NCBI GenBank assembly: GCA_947085425.1
Contig: CAMTWK010000004.1
Coordinates: 148,298 to 212,297 of the forward strand
Length of the DNA: 64,000 nucleotides
Reading direction: 5' to 3'
Source of the DNA: UKL13-2 sp947085425
GTDB lineage: Bacteria > Pseudomonadota > Gammaproteobacteria > Burkholderiales > Usitatibacteraceae
The translations under genes were made by a program, and so were the position numbers. The notes under the pieces are model-generated. The model was not told where the DNA came from and searched no databases. It saw only the letters and a program-made list of their open reading frames with translations. Shown here in pieces: positions 18,258-27,684 of the stretch (positions are counted from its first letter, which is position 1; each line of letters starts with the position of its first letter).

Positions 18258-18899
18258 ATGAGAATGAATATGAGTAAAGACGCATTGACGGCAACCCCAA
18301 TATTTGGATGCCGAACGGTAAATTGCTTTGGCAAAATTATCATGGTTGTTGCCACATCGTTTGGTTTGAGCGTTTATGCTGAAAAAGCGGATCGGACCAA
18401 ACCAATCGAAATTGAGGCTGCATCGGCGAAATCTGAACTCGCCACAAATGTGCAGACGCTGGACGGCGCGGTTGTGCTCACGCAGGGTACGATGCGCATT
18501 ACTGCGGACAGGATGATCTTGAAACGCGACGCTCAAAATAATATTTTTGCTGAATTGAGCGGTGGCGTCACTGGTCAAATATTGTTTCGAGAAAAACGTG
18601 ATGGCTTTGATGACTTTATAGAGGGCACCGCTGATCGTGCCGAATTTGATCAATCGGCCAATACCATCAAATTATTTAATCGGGCACGGCTAAAAAATGG
18701 CAATGATGTTTTGTCCGGCGACTATATTTTTTACAACTCGTTGACAGAAGTCATGCTCGCCGATGGCCGCGCGCCGGGCGGAAAAATTGGCAAGGATGGC
18801 AAACCAATGGCGGCAGCAGACTCGGCGGGACGGGTACGCATTGTTATTCAGCCGCGTATTGATAAGCCGGCACCTGCGCAGCCGCAACCCGGCAAATAA
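18258..18899 (+). CDS. lptA: LPS transport periplasmic protein LptA
   Basis: This protein carries the OstA/LptA beta-jellyroll, which forms the periplasmic bridge for lipopolysaccharide. After a signal-like region ending near SVYAEKAD come the family repeats: RTKPIEIEAASAKSELATN, the LTQGTMRITADRMILKRD stretch and later RLKNGNDVLSGDYIFYN. It has 213 residues with a Pro/Gln tail. Three close in-frame ATGs (18258, 18264, 18270) make the exact start uncertain. It lies between lptC and lptB. Confidence 0.9.
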   Translation: MRMNMSKDALTATPIFGCRTVNCFGKIIMVVATSFGLSVYAEKADRTKPIEIEAASAKSELATNVQTLDGAVVLTQGTMRITADRMILKRDAQNNIFAELSGGVTGQILFREKRDGFDDFIEGTADRAEFDQSANTIKLFNRARLKNGNDVLSGDYIFYNSLTEVMLADGRAPGGKIGKDGKPMAAADSAGRVRIVIQPRIDKPAPAQPQPGK

Positions 18900-18902
18900 T
18901 CA

Positions 18903-19688
18903 ATGAACGCATCGGCTGATCTGCAAGATGAAAGCGGCGCCACGAAGGTGAGCTGTGACGAGCCGCCGAGTATTCTGCGGGCGCATAACCTGCGGAAATC
19001 CTACAAAAAACGCGTGGTAGTCCACGATGTTTCGCTTGAAGTGAAAAGCGGCGAGGTTGTGGGATTGCTTGGTCCCAACGGGGCTGGAAAAACAACATGC
19101 TTCTATATGATTGTCGGTCTGGTTCCTGCCGATGGCGGTGAAATCTACCTGGACAACAATGAGTTGACAAGGTTGGCCATTTATCAGCGATCACGACTGG
19201 GAGTGGCTTACCTTCCTCAGGAAGCGTCCATATTTCGAAAGTTGACCGTTGCGGAGAATATTCAGGCTGTGCTCGAGTTACGCGGGCTCGCGGCGGACGA
19301 AATCGCCAACAAGCGCGATGCACTGATGGATGAATTGCATATCAGCCATTTGCGCAATAATCCCACGATCAGCCTATCTGGAGGTGAGCGACGGCGAGTA
19401 GAGATCGCCCGTGCACTTGCTGTCGAGCCGCGGTTTGTTTTGCTGGACGAACCATTTGCCGGCGTAGATCCGATTGCCGTCATTGATATTCAAGAAATCA
19501 TTAAATTTCTGAAAAAGCGTGGAATTGGTGTGTTGATAACAGATCACAATGTGCGTGAAACGCTGGGCATTTGTGATCATGCATACATCATTAATCAAGG
19601 AAGAGTGCTTGCCATGGGCAAGCCCGCAGAAATTGTTGCGGATGAAACCGTCCGCAAGGTTTACCTTGGTGAGCATTTTCGGCTGTAG
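18903..19688 (+). CDS. lptB: LPS export ABC transporter ATP-binding protein LptB
   Basis: This is the cytoplasmic ATPase that powers extraction of lipopolysaccharide by LptFG. The Walker A motif is GPNGAGKTT, the ABC signature is LSGGERRRVE, Walker B is RFVLLDEPFAG and the H-loop is ITDHNVRE. The LptB-specific stretch YLPQEASIFRKLTV is present. At 261 residues it has about 20 extra N-terminal residues compared with E. coli LptB. lptF and lptG are not in the window. rpoN follows after nine bases, as in many proteobacteria. Confidence 0.96.
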   Translation: MNASADLQDESGATKVSCDEPPSILRAHNLRKSYKKRVVVHDVSLEVKSGEVVGLLGPNGAGKTTCFYMIVGLVPADGGEIYLDNNELTRLAIYQRSRLGVAYLPQEASIFRKLTVAENIQAVLELRGLAADEIANKRDALMDELHISHLRNNPTISLSGGERRRVEIARALAVEPRFVLLDEPFAGVDPIAVIDIQEIIKFLKKRGIGVLITDHNVRETLGICDHAYIINQGRVLAMGKPAEIVADETVRKVYLGEHFRL

Positions 19689-19697
19689 GCAACTTCG

Positions 19698-21254
19698 ATG
19701 AAACCCGCACTTCATCTCAGGCAATCCCAACATCTGGCGTTAACGCCGCAACTGCAGCAGTCAATAAGATTGTTGCAGCTATCGACTCCCGAGTTCAATC
19801 AGGAATTGGAAAAATTTCTGCAGGAAAATCCGCTGCTTGAGCGCGATGACAACGATGGACAGGATGCACCGGATGAGACGGTGGCAAAGCTTGGTGACGA
19901 CGGGTTGCCCGAGCGGATCGACATGGGTGGCAACAAATTGACAGACCAGCTTTATGGCGATAACAATGAGCGGCAGGACTTTCAACCAACCCAGATTGAT
20001 GCTCAAGACGACATTCGTGATGAATATGGTTTTGGTGGCGAGCGCGCAGGTGAATTTGGCGATCAGTTCATGCGCGGCCAGTCGGGCGGCGATGATGAAC
20101 GTAATTTCAACGATGTGTTTGGGCAAACGCAAGAAGCGGGGCTGACGCTGCAGCAACATCTTTTGCAACAGCTTCCCTTGACATCCCTGTCAACGCGCGA
20201 CCGACAAATTGCCGCCTTCTTGATCGTTCATCTTGATGATGACGGTTATTTGACCTATGACATGGATGATTTGGTTGAGCTGCTACAGGCAAATTCTCCG
20301 GCAGACGACGGTGAGGGGAATTGGTCGGGTGCGCATTTACGCGATGAGCTCAATATCGCTCTTCGGCATATCCAACACCTCGACCCAACCGGGGTCGGCG
20401 CGCGATCATTGTCCGAGTGTCTCGATTTGCAAATTGAAGCGCTTCCGGCAGTCACGCCGTATCGTCTTGTTGCACGAGCGTTGGTCAAAGACCATCTGGA
20501 TGTATTGGCGCAGCGGGACTTTGTAAAGTTAAAGAAATTGTTGCGACTTTCCGATGAGGAATTAAAAACAATTCGAGCGTTGATTGTTTCGCTCGATCCC
20601 AAGCCTGGGCGGGTATTTGGAGTAAGTGATATTCGTTACATCGTTCCAGATGTGATTGTGAAAAAAGTGCGCGGACGCTGGCGGGCTTCTCTCAATGAGG
20701 AAGCGATGCCAAAGCTGCGTGTCAACAAGTTTTACGCGAACTTGATTCAGAAAAGTCGCGACGCCGATGGAAAAGGTTTAAGTGGTCAGTTACAGGAAGC
20801 GCGTTGGCTGGTAAAAAATATTCAACAACGGTTTGAGACCATTCTTAAGGTGACAGAGGCAATCGTTGAAAATCAACGGCACTTTTTTGATCATGGCGAG
20901 GTCGCAATGCGCCCGCTCGTGCTGCGTGAAATTGCTGAACAGGTGGGTTTGCATGAGAGCACTATTTCAAGGGTAACTACGCAAAAGTACATGCTTACTC
21001 CACGCGGAGTATTTGAATTGAAATATTTTTTCGGCTCAAGCGTGGCGACAGAATCTGGAGGAGCCTGTTCGGCGACTGCGATTCGTGCATTGATAAAACA
21101 ATTGGTTGAAGCTGAGGATGATCAAAAACCACTGTCGGACAGCAAAATTGTGGATGTTCTTTCGGCGCAGGGAATTTTGGTTGCCAGGCGAACCATTGCC
21201 AAGTATCGTGAGTCAATGCATATACAACCGGCAAGTTTGCGCAAGTCGCTCTAA
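19698..21254 (+). CDS. rpoN: RNA polymerase sigma-54 factor
   Basis: This protein directs RNA polymerase to -24/-12 promoters, which need an enhancer-binding ATPase. The N-terminal Gln/Leu-rich activator region (LTPQLQQSIRLLQLSTPEF) is followed by an acidic linker, the core-binding domain and, near the end, the RpoN box ARRTIAKYRE. Length 518 is normal. It sits in the lptB-rpoN-hpf-ptsN order. I did not find a convincing -24/-12 site in the window. Confidence 0.96.
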   Translation: MKPALHLRQSQHLALTPQLQQSIRLLQLSTPEFNQELEKFLQENPLLERDDNDGQDAPDETVAKLGDDGLPERIDMGGNKLTDQLYGDNNERQDFQPTQIDAQDDIRDEYGFGGERAGEFGDQFMRGQSGGDDERNFNDVFGQTQEAGLTLQQHLLQQLPLTSLSTRDRQIAAFLIVHLDDDGYLTYDMDDLVELLQANSPADDGEGNWSGAHLRDELNIALRHIQHLDPTGVGARSLSECLDLQIEALPAVTPYRLVARALVKDHLDVLAQRDFVKLKKLLRLSDEELKTIRALIVSLDPKPGRVFGVSDIRYIVPDVIVKKVRGRWRASLNEEAMPKLRVNKFYANLIQKSRDADGKGLSGQLQEARWLVKNIQQRFETILKVTEAIVENQRHFFDHGEVAMRPLVLREIAEQVGLHESTISRVTTQKYMLTPRGVFELKYFFGSSVATESGGACSATAIRALIKQLVEAEDDQKPLSDSKIVDVLSAQGILVARRTIAKYRESMHIQPASLRKSL

Positions 21255-21381
21255 AGTGTACTTTTGAACAAGTGTCAATGGTCGTGTTGAGTTGTGGCGT
21301 TTTTTCTTGCGTCACAACCATTTTCGGCGTATCTTGATTTTAGACATTCGTTTTTTTCGCCTCTGAACGGAGGCCAACATT

Positions 21382-21413
21382 AAGGACACTTGTTGTGTCC
21401 TTTCGAAAGGAGA
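21382..21413 (+). promoter_or_regulatory. Overlapping hairpins in the hpf leader, covering the ribosome site
   Basis: AAGGACAC (21382-21389) pairs perfectly with GTGTCCTT (21395-21402) across the loop TTGTT. The palindrome CCTTTCGAAAGG (21399-21410) overlaps the right arm and includes part of the Shine-Dalgarno AAAGGAG (21407-21413). The two structures exclude each other, which would suit control of hpf translation. The pairing is seen in the sequence. The regulatory role is inferred. Confidence 0.45.
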
Positions 21414-21420
21414 TTGCCAT

Positions 21421-21747
21421 ATGAATTTGCACATGACAGGCCATCATCTCGAAATTACGCCTTCAATGCGTGATTACGTCGCCAGCAAAATGACCCGTAT
21501 AAACCGGCACTTTGACCACGTCATTGATGTCAATATGATCCTGACAGTGGAAAAGTTGAGTCAGAAAATTGAGGCGAATGTGCATCTTTCTGGCAAGGAT
21601 ATTTTTGTTGAAAGCGCCGATGCCGACATGTACGCGGCGATTGATTTACTGGTGGATAAACTTGACCGTCAAATTGTCAAGCACAAGGAAAAAATAAAAA
21701 GCAAACACGTGAGTGAAGCACCAAAACGCGTCGCCATCGACGATTAA
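21421..21747 (+). CDS. hpf: Ribosome hibernation-promoting factor, short form
   Basis: This is a 108-residue HPF/YfiA-type protein that binds the 30S subunit and helps form inactive 100S ribosomes in stationary phase. Typical features are MNLHMTGHHLEITPSMRDYV at the start and SADADMYAAIDLLVDKLDRQ, then a basic tail. It lacks the C-terminal dimerisation domain of long HPF. AAAGGAG lies eight bases before the ATG. It is followed by a rho-independent terminator. Context after rpoN is standard. Confidence 0.94.
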   Translation: MNLHMTGHHLEITPSMRDYVASKMTRINRHFDHVIDVNMILTVEKLSQKIEANVHLSGKDIFVESADADMYAAIDLLVDKLDRQIVKHKEKIKSKHVSEAPKRVAIDD

Positions 21748-21768
21748 TTGCCGATTTATTCTTTATTT

Positions 21769-21804
21769 TGTCCGCGCACCGTTGTTGGTTACGCGGACAT
21801 TTTT
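21769..21804 (+). terminator. Rho-independent terminator after hpf
   Basis: TGTCCGCG (21769-21776) pairs with CGCGGACA (21792-21799), followed by a run of T to 21804. It ends the hpf transcript and separates it from ptsN. Confidence 0.8.
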
Positions 21805-21967
21805 ATGGGCGCAAAAAGTTTAACTAGTTTAGTGCCTAAGTCGGACGGCAAGACCGGGTGGAAATTGTTGTGGAAATATTTGCAGTTGGTCGCGCAACAT
21901 AGGCTCTGGGCGTAAACTATTACCTTTCCAATTTCGCGGCGCTTGCCGGGATCGTGGTTGCAGACAT

Positions 21968-22492
21968 ATGCCATCATCAAATTTTGCAAAATATCTTCAA
22001 TTGAGCCGCGTGTCGCTTGATCTGGATGTGTCAAGTAAGAAGAGGCTGTTTGAACAGATTGGTTTGTTGATTGAGAATGAAGATCGAGTCGGGCGCGCCA
22101 AAGTCTTTGACGCGTTGTTTGCGCGCGAAAAACTAGGGTCAACCGGACTGGGTCATGGGGTCGCGATTCCGCACGGAAGAATCAAAGGGCTGCGGGATAC
22201 CATTGCGGTTTTTATTCGTACCAAAGACGGCGTGCCATTCGAGTCCCCTGATGGCACAAATATCCGGCTGGTATTTGCGATGCTGGTGCCAGAGCATGCC
22301 AATGAGCAGCACTTGAATCTATTGTCCGAATTGGCCGAGGCATTTAGTGATTCCACCTTTCGTGATGCGTTGCTGGCGGTTGAAGATGCATCGGCGGCGC
22401 TCGAAATATTGACCCAATGGTCGACGCAATACGCAAACCAACCTGAGCCGGACTCATCTGATGCCGCAATTAAACGTTCAGCAACTTTTTGA
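21968..22492 (+). CDS. ptsN: Nitrogen-PTS IIA component PtsN
   Basis: This is an EIIA-type regulatory phosphocarrier of 174 residues, normally phosphorylated by NPr. It acts in nitrogen, potassium and envelope regulation rather than sugar transport. The phosphorylated histidine is expected in GHGVAIPHGRIKG (about His69). The PTS_EIIA_2 pattern continues with VPEHANEQHLNLLSELAEAF. The gene overlaps hprK by 32 bases. ptsH and ptsI homologues are absent here, so the phosphate donors must be elsewhere. Confidence 0.92.
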   Translation: MPSSNFAKYLQLSRVSLDLDVSSKKRLFEQIGLLIENEDRVGRAKVFDALFAREKLGSTGLGHGVAIPHGRIKGLRDTIAVFIRTKDGVPFESPDGTNIRLVFAMLVPEHANEQHLNLLSELAEAFSDSTFRDALLAVEDASAALEILTQWSTQYANQPEPDSSDAAIKRSATF

Positions 22493-23468
22493 AGACCGGC
22501 GCGACAAGCTCGCGCTTACTTGGCTCGGTGGACGCGATGGCGCGCTGCGTACTTTGCCCGCTGACGCGTTGAACCGCCCGGGCGTTGGTCTGGTAGGGCA
22601 TTTAAACCTGATTCACCCAATTTTGATTCAGGCGCTGGGCACGAGTGACATCGAGTATCTGGATCATCTGGATGATGCCCACTTGTCGGCCAGTTTAGTG
22701 GCGCTCTGTACGAATGAGACGCTGGCGATATTTATATGTGACGGGGCGAATGCACCTAAATATCTGCTGGATGCGGCGGACAAGTATGGTACGCCGCTAT
22801 TTTTGTCCCTCAAAAAGAGCCGCGTGTTTGTTAATTTGCTACGACCGTATCTGCAGAGGGAATTGTCCGAAGTCACGACTTCTCACGGAGTGTTTTTGGA
22901 TGTGTTGGGATTTGGCACTTTGATAACCGGTGACTCACAGATCGGAAAAAGTGAACTGGCACTTGAATTGATTTCCCGTGGTGCAGGTCTGGTCGCCGAT
23001 GACATTGTGGAGTTATACCAGGTTGGTCCGGAGACCATACAGGGGCGCTGTCCACCCTTGCTGCGTGATTTTTTGGAAGTGCGCGGAATCGGCGTATTGA
23101 ACATCAAGGCAATTTTTGGCGAAACCGCCGTTCGTCCTCGCAAGACGTTGCGTCTTATTGTGCATCTTGAGCGGCCGACCAAAGAGTACTTTCAAGGGCT
23201 TGATCGTTTGCAAACCAAATCAAGCACGACGACGATACTGGGCGTTGAAATTCCGACGGTTACATTGGCGGTTGTTGCCGGACGAAATCTCTCGGTATTG
23301 GTGGAGGCCGCTGTCAGGAACTATATCTTGCAGACGCGCGGTTATGATTCAACCAAAGACTTTCTTGACCGCCATGAAGTCGCGATGCGCGAGCAAAATG
23401 ATACGCACGCTGCGCCAGACAACGGTTTGCCTATTGCGTCGTCAGCCGATCTTCGCGATAAACACTAA
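22461..23468 (+). CDS. hprK: HPr kinase/phosphorylase
   Basis: This bifunctional enzyme phosphorylates or dephosphorylates a serine of HPr-like proteins. The C-terminal catalytic domain has the P-loop GDSQIGKSELAL and the family signature RGIGVLNIKAIFG. The N-terminal domain starts MPQLNVQQLFEDRRDKLALTW, typical of the family. Length is 335. In betaproteobacteria hprK commonly sits between ptsN and rapZ, as here. The target HPr/NPr is not encoded in the window. Confidence 0.95.
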   Translation: MPQLNVQQLFEDRRDKLALTWLGGRDGALRTLPADALNRPGVGLVGHLNLIHPILIQALGTSDIEYLDHLDDAHLSASLVALCTNETLAIFICDGANAPKYLLDAADKYGTPLFLSLKKSRVFVNLLRPYLQRELSEVTTSHGVFLDVLGFGTLITGDSQIGKSELALELISRGAGLVADDIVELYQVGPETIQGRCPPLLRDFLEVRGIGVLNIKAIFGETAVRPRKTLRLIVHLERPTKEYFQGLDRLQTKSSTTTILGVEIPTVTLAVVAGRNLSVLVEAAVRNYILQTRGYDSTKDFLDRHEVAMREQNDTHAAPDNGLPIASSADLRDKH

Positions 23469-23501
23469 CTGCAGTTTGAGACGCACTCCAGGATCACCCA
23501 G

Positions 23502-24335
23502 ATGAAATTGATTTTAGTGAGCGGACTGTCTGGATCAGGCAAAAGCGTGGCACTGAAGGCGCTGGAAGATGCGGGTTACTTTGCTGTTGACAATTTGCCT
23601 GCGGCGCTCGTTGAGTTGTTGTTGGTGGAAATGCCGGACCTTCCAAAAATTGCCATTGCAATTGATATTAGAGCGGGCGAGTCGGTTGGCGCTTTGCCGA
23701 TGTTGGTTAAGAATTTGCTGGCGCGGAATATTGACTGCCGACTGCTTTTTCTGGAGGCAAATGATGAGTCGATCGCGCACCGTTTTGCAGAAACGCGCCG
23801 ACCGCACCCGTTGGCGGCGCGCATATCCGGCGGCATAACGGCTTGTATTGGCGAAGAGCGCCGCTTATTGTCCGACGTTTCTGTCCTGGGTCACAGAATG
23901 GACACATCGAGTATCAATGCGCATATTCTGCGCGGTTGGATCAAAGATTGGTTAAAACTAGATCGGTCTAACCTGCCGATTACATTGCAATCGTTTGGTT
24001 TTAAGCATGGCATTCCAATGGATGCCGATCTTGTGTTTGATGCGCGGTTTTTGATGAATCCATTTTATGACCCGCAATTGAGGCCATTAACCGGAAAAGA
24101 TCCGCGGGTAAAAGAAGTGTTGCACGCGGATTTAACAGTGGGTCGGTTTGTTAATGATATTGCCCGTTTCATTTTGCGTTGGCTTCCCTCGTTTGCCGGC
24201 GACAACCGTGCATCATTGACCATCGCAATCGGCTGTACCGGCGGGCAACATCGCTCGGTTTATATCGCTGAAGAACTAGCCACCTTACTGGGGCAGGAGC
24301 AACAAATATTATTGCGACATCGTGATATTGTTTAA
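23502..24335 (+). CDS. rapZ: RNase adapter protein RapZ
   Basis: This is a P-loop nucleotide-binding protein of 277 residues. In enterobacteria RapZ presents the small RNA GlmZ to RNase E and so controls glucosamine-6-phosphate synthase. The Walker A motif is GLSGSGKS at the start. The C-terminal domain has GCTGGQHRSVYIAEELA. The name follows family and neighbourhood. Whether a GlmZ-like RNA exists in this organism is unknown. It converges on the histidine kinase gene, with about 90 bases between them in which I see no clear terminator. Confidence 0.94.
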   Translation: MKLILVSGLSGSGKSVALKALEDAGYFAVDNLPAALVELLLVEMPDLPKIAIAIDIRAGESVGALPMLVKNLLARNIDCRLLFLEANDESIAHRFAETRRPHPLAARISGGITACIGEERRLLSDVSVLGHRMDTSSINAHILRGWIKDWLKLDRSNLPITLQSFGFKHGIPMDADLVFDARFLMNPFYDPQLRPLTGKDPRVKEVLHADLTVGRFVNDIARFILRWLPSFAGDNRASLTIAIGCTGGQHRSVYIAEELATLLGQEQQILLRHRDIV

Positions 24336-24427
24336 ATGCGGCTCCAAAATCAAAATGGATAATTGTGTGGCACCGAATCGTCTGACAATCGCAATTTATA
24401 GCGCCACTACCATGACAGGCACGATGA

Positions 24428-26221
24428 TTATTTTTCCGATTCGAGTCGGCGCAGTAGCGTTTTGCGAATCGTGTCAAGATTCACTGGTTTTACCCAGTAG
24501 GCGTCAAACCCACCGCTGAGCGCACGATCAATGGTGTCCTTGGTGGCGTCGGCTGATACAGCAATGGCATCGACATTGGCAAGCAGCGCGTTTGTTCGCA
24601 TTTGAATGAGCAGGTCCATGCCATGCATGTCGGGAAGGTTGAGGTCCAAAAGCATCAACCATGGCTTGATCGCCGGTGCGTTCACCAACGCCTCGGCACC
24701 AGTTGTGGCAATGTGGAGTTTGAATTGTGGAAGCTCGGCAAACAGCGCTTCCATCAACAACACATTTAACGGGGCATCCTCAACATAAAGTATTCGGCGT
24801 ATGCCGTCAGTCACTTCGTCAGCCGTTTCAGCTGCGGATTGGACAGGGGTCACAGCCACTATTTCCATACCGCGTTCACTGTTCCTACCGTTTGGTAGTT
24901 TGACGAGAAAACGGGATCCTTTGCCAGGTTCGCTGGTGACAAAAATTTGCCCTTGCATTTGATCGACTATTTTTTTTGCCAAGGCAAGTCCAACGCCGGC
25001 ACCGTGGCTCCGGCCGCCATCCCGGCCGTGATTTCCGAATGGCGAAAACGCCTCGGCAATTTGCGACTCGGACATGCCTATTCCCGTGTCCTCAATGATG
25101 ACCGTCACAGATTGCTCGTCGGCAAAGGCGTCAATTGTCACCGTACCATTGTGTTTATTAAAGGCGATTGCATTTGAAAGCAATTGATCAATAATTCTAC
25201 TCAGCTGTTTAGGGTCGCCTTGAATGACCATATTTGCCATTGGTTTTGCCAACAGCTTTATGCTTTTTTGACCTGCCATTGGCTGCAGTGCGCGAATGGC
25301 GGCGTCCACATGCGGTTTCAACGGAATGGCGACACTCACAAAATAACTGGTTCCATCGTGCTCGGCGATATCAAGAATCTCATCTACAAGTTCTAGTAAT
25401 TTTGCGCCTGACGTTTCAATATGTTGAATATTATTACTCTGGCAGGGAGACAAAGAGTCGTTTCGGTCTTGGGAAAGAATTTGGCAAAATCCCAGAATCG
25501 CGTTTAACGGTGTTCGCAGCTCGTGGCTCATACGCGCTAAAAACTGTTGTTTGGATGCGTTGGCTTTTACTGCCGCGTCCATCGCCTCGGTCATGTTTTT
25601 ACTGGCGAGTGTCAGCTCCTCAAGCAGGCCGCGTTCCAGCGTCACCAGCATGAATCCAATTAATGAAACGATGACCAATAATATTGCGGAGACGAAAAAA
25701 TAGATAACGGTGAAATTGTTTGGCATTTCCTGAGGCAGCGGAATTCCAAATGTGGGCCATTTGTAGAGTAATGCCAACGCCCCAAGTCCGATCGCGCTCC
25801 ATACGGTCAACCCACGTTTTTCACCGACGGCAGCGAATATAAATGCGGGTAGCCCGAACAGCATTGCTGATGCAGGCGTGCTTTTCCCGGATATTGCCGC
25901 CACTAAAAATAGAACCGTCAATACAATTGCCATCAAAAAATGTATGACCCGAAAAGTGATTTTCGATTTGTGCGCGAGAAATAATACGGTTCCTGCAGTT
26001 ACACCTAGAGTCGTTAATAGTATTCCTGTGACCGGGCGACCTTGAAAATAGTGGAGGGCACCCATGGCAATGCTGGCGATGAACGCAACGGACAACGCCT
26101 TGGCGATGATCTGCAGCTGCCTGCCCTGCAATTCTTCCAGCCATCGCGGCGCGTTGGTGGAGCTGCCTAAGGCGGGCTCCTTCTGGCGGCTGGTTGGGTC
26201 GTTTTTTGCTGTGGGAGCCAT
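24428..26221 (-). CDS. Hybrid sensor histidine kinase with C-terminal receiver
   Basis: This is a 597-residue membrane kinase. About six hydrophobic segments lie between residues 36 and 195, with no recognisable periplasmic sensor domain. The dimerisation/phosphoacceptor box MSHELRTPLNAILGF follows, with His near residue 233. The ATPase boxes IIDQLLSNAIAFNKHNG, EDTGIGM and GAGVGLALAKKIVDQ are seen. The receiver domain at the end has RILYVEDAP and the acceptor Asp in MLLDLNLPDMHG. No response regulator with an output domain is adjacent, so it is an orphan. The signal cannot be told from sequence. Confidence 0.9.
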   Translation of the reverse strand: MAPTAKNDPTSRQKEPALGSSTNAPRWLEELQGRQLQIIAKALSVAFIASIAMGALHYFQGRPVTGILLTTLGVTAGTVLFLAHKSKITFRVIHFLMAIVLTVLFLVAAISGKSTPASAMLFGLPAFIFAAVGEKRGLTVWSAIGLGALALLYKWPTFGIPLPQEMPNNFTVIYFFVSAILLVIVSLIGFMLVTLERGLLEELTLASKNMTEAMDAAVKANASKQQFLARMSHELRTPLNAILGFCQILSQDRNDSLSPCQSNNIQHIETSGAKLLELVDEILDIAEHDGTSYFVSVAIPLKPHVDAAIRALQPMAGQKSIKLLAKPMANMVIQGDPKQLSRIIDQLLSNAIAFNKHNGTVTIDAFADEQSVTVIIEDTGIGMSESQIAEAFSPFGNHGRDGGRSHGAGVGLALAKKIVDQMQGQIFVTSEPGKGSRFLVKLPNGRNSERGMEIVAVTPVQSAAETADEVTDGIRRILYVEDAPLNVLLMEALFAELPQFKLHIATTGAEALVNAPAIKPWLMLLDLNLPDMHGMDLLIQMRTNALLANVDAIAVSADATKDTIDRALSGGFDAYWVKPVNLDTIRKTLLRRLESEK

Positions 26222-26359
26222 CGTGAGAAATTTTTGATGTGCGTTGGTTGGTCACCATCAGTATGCCTATAAGTGGCTTGGGTATAGGAGGATTTTCGGC
26301 ATTTGCACCGAAAACAATACATTGAGGATTGTTAACTTGTATCTCTTAACGGGCTGCGA

Positions 26360-27478
26360 TCAGGGTTGCAATTCGGGCAAAGAAATGACACGGTGTTTAG
26401 CTTGCGCGAAATCGCGCGGCGTTGCTGCCGGCTGACTACCGAGCCGTAACAAAATTCCTTTGACGGGCGCGGGCAATGCAATTCCTTCGATGTCTTCAAA
26501 GGCAATCCATTTTTGCCCTACCCTGGGCTCATTTAGGGGGTGGCGCTCGACCACGAACTGGATTGGAAAAATGGTTAACGTGTAATGTGTAAAACCGTGC
26601 TCGACAGGGGGCAGTGGTGTTGGTCCAATCCAGTTCTTCGAGGACATTGCAAACAATGAATCTGCAATTGCAATCGCGTCTTTTTTGACGGCAGCCTCAG
26701 GCAGCGACCAGAGGCCGCCCCAAATGCCTGTAGGTGGGCGACGTTCGATCAAAATTTTATTGGCCGATCGAAGCACTAACATCTGAATCTGGCGATGTGG
26801 ACGTGGTTTTTTTGGACTACGTTCCGGTAGCAGATGTGTGCGATTCTCAAGGTGGGCGATGCAATCATATTGAAGCGGACAATTGGTGCACTTTGGGGCT
26901 TTTGGTGTGCATACGGTGGCGCCAATATCCATCTGGCCTTGGATATACCCTTCGATATTATTTGTTGGAACCTCCCGCTCGGCAATCTGCCACATGGCCG
27001 TTTCGAGGGCCTTTGATCGAGTGTCCCCAGCGATGCCGAAGAATCGGGCGAACACGCGCTTAACGTTGCCGTCCAGGATTGGCATTGGAACCCCGTATGA
27101 AAACGCGCAAATCGCCGCCGCAGTTGATCGGCCGACACCGGGGAGAGACAATACACTTTCACATTGACGAGGAAATAGACCGCCGAAATTTTCCATAATG
27201 ATGCATGCGGATTTATGAATGTTTCTAGCCCGGGCGTAATAGCCCAATCCTGCCCAATATGGCATGACCTCATCAATGTTCGCCGACGCCAGTGTCGCCA
27301 CGTTTGGGAATCGCTGCATAAATCGCTCGAAATAGCCGATTACTGCGTTCACCTGGGTTTGCTGCAGCATGACTTCTGAAATCCAAATTCGATAAGGGTC
27401 GCGGCCGTTTTGCCATGGAAGATCATGACGGCCATGGGTTTGTTGCCATTTCAAAATATTGCGCGCGAATTTTTTCAT
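26360..27478 (-). CDS. mutY: A/G-specific adenine glycosylase MutY
   Basis: This DNA repair glycosylase removes adenine mispaired with 8-oxoguanine. Catalytic and HhH motifs are EVMLQQTQV, LPGVGRSTAAAICAF and ILDGNVKRVFARFF. The 4Fe-4S loop is CTPKAPKCTNCPLQYDC (C-x6-C-x2-C-x5-C). The C-terminal NUDIX-like domain includes GIWGGLWSLPE. The frame is open to 27631, but homologues begin about where MKKFARNILKWQQTHGR starts, so I used 27478 (27496 is also possible). Confidence 0.94.
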   Translation of the reverse strand: MKKFARNILKWQQTHGRHDLPWQNGRDPYRIWISEVMLQQTQVNAVIGYFERFMQRFPNVATLASANIDEVMPYWAGLGYYARARNIHKSACIIMENFGGLFPRQCESVLSLPGVGRSTAAAICAFSYGVPMPILDGNVKRVFARFFGIAGDTRSKALETAMWQIAEREVPTNNIEGYIQGQMDIGATVCTPKAPKCTNCPLQYDCIAHLENRTHLLPERSPKKPRPHRQIQMLVLRSANKILIERRPPTGIWGGLWSLPEAAVKKDAIAIADSLFAMSSKNWIGPTPLPPVEHGFTHYTLTIFPIQFVVERHPLNEPRVGQKWIAFEDIEGIALPAPVKGILLRLGSQPAATPRDFAQAKHRVISLPELQP

Positions 27479-27684
27479 GTCGCCATTGTCCAACATTTGC
27501 GTGTTGTGTTGGTCGTCGGTGCGGCGGTGTTCGCTTGGTTGCCTGCCATTTTGATATGCGTTAGCTATGATTGGAATTGAATCAATCAATTTGACGAATG
27601 GGCCGTGAGCGGTGATAGTAGTGCTCTGCATTCTGCAGAACCGAAGGTGTCTGGATTACAACCCCCTGTACAGAGGAGTGAGTC

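Noticed and set aside
21294..21311. Possible -24/-12 promoter (TGGC...TTGC) before hpf
   Set aside because: GG and GC are 11 bases apart instead of 10. The bases are part of a GTTGTG/CACAAC dyad and there is no activator site.
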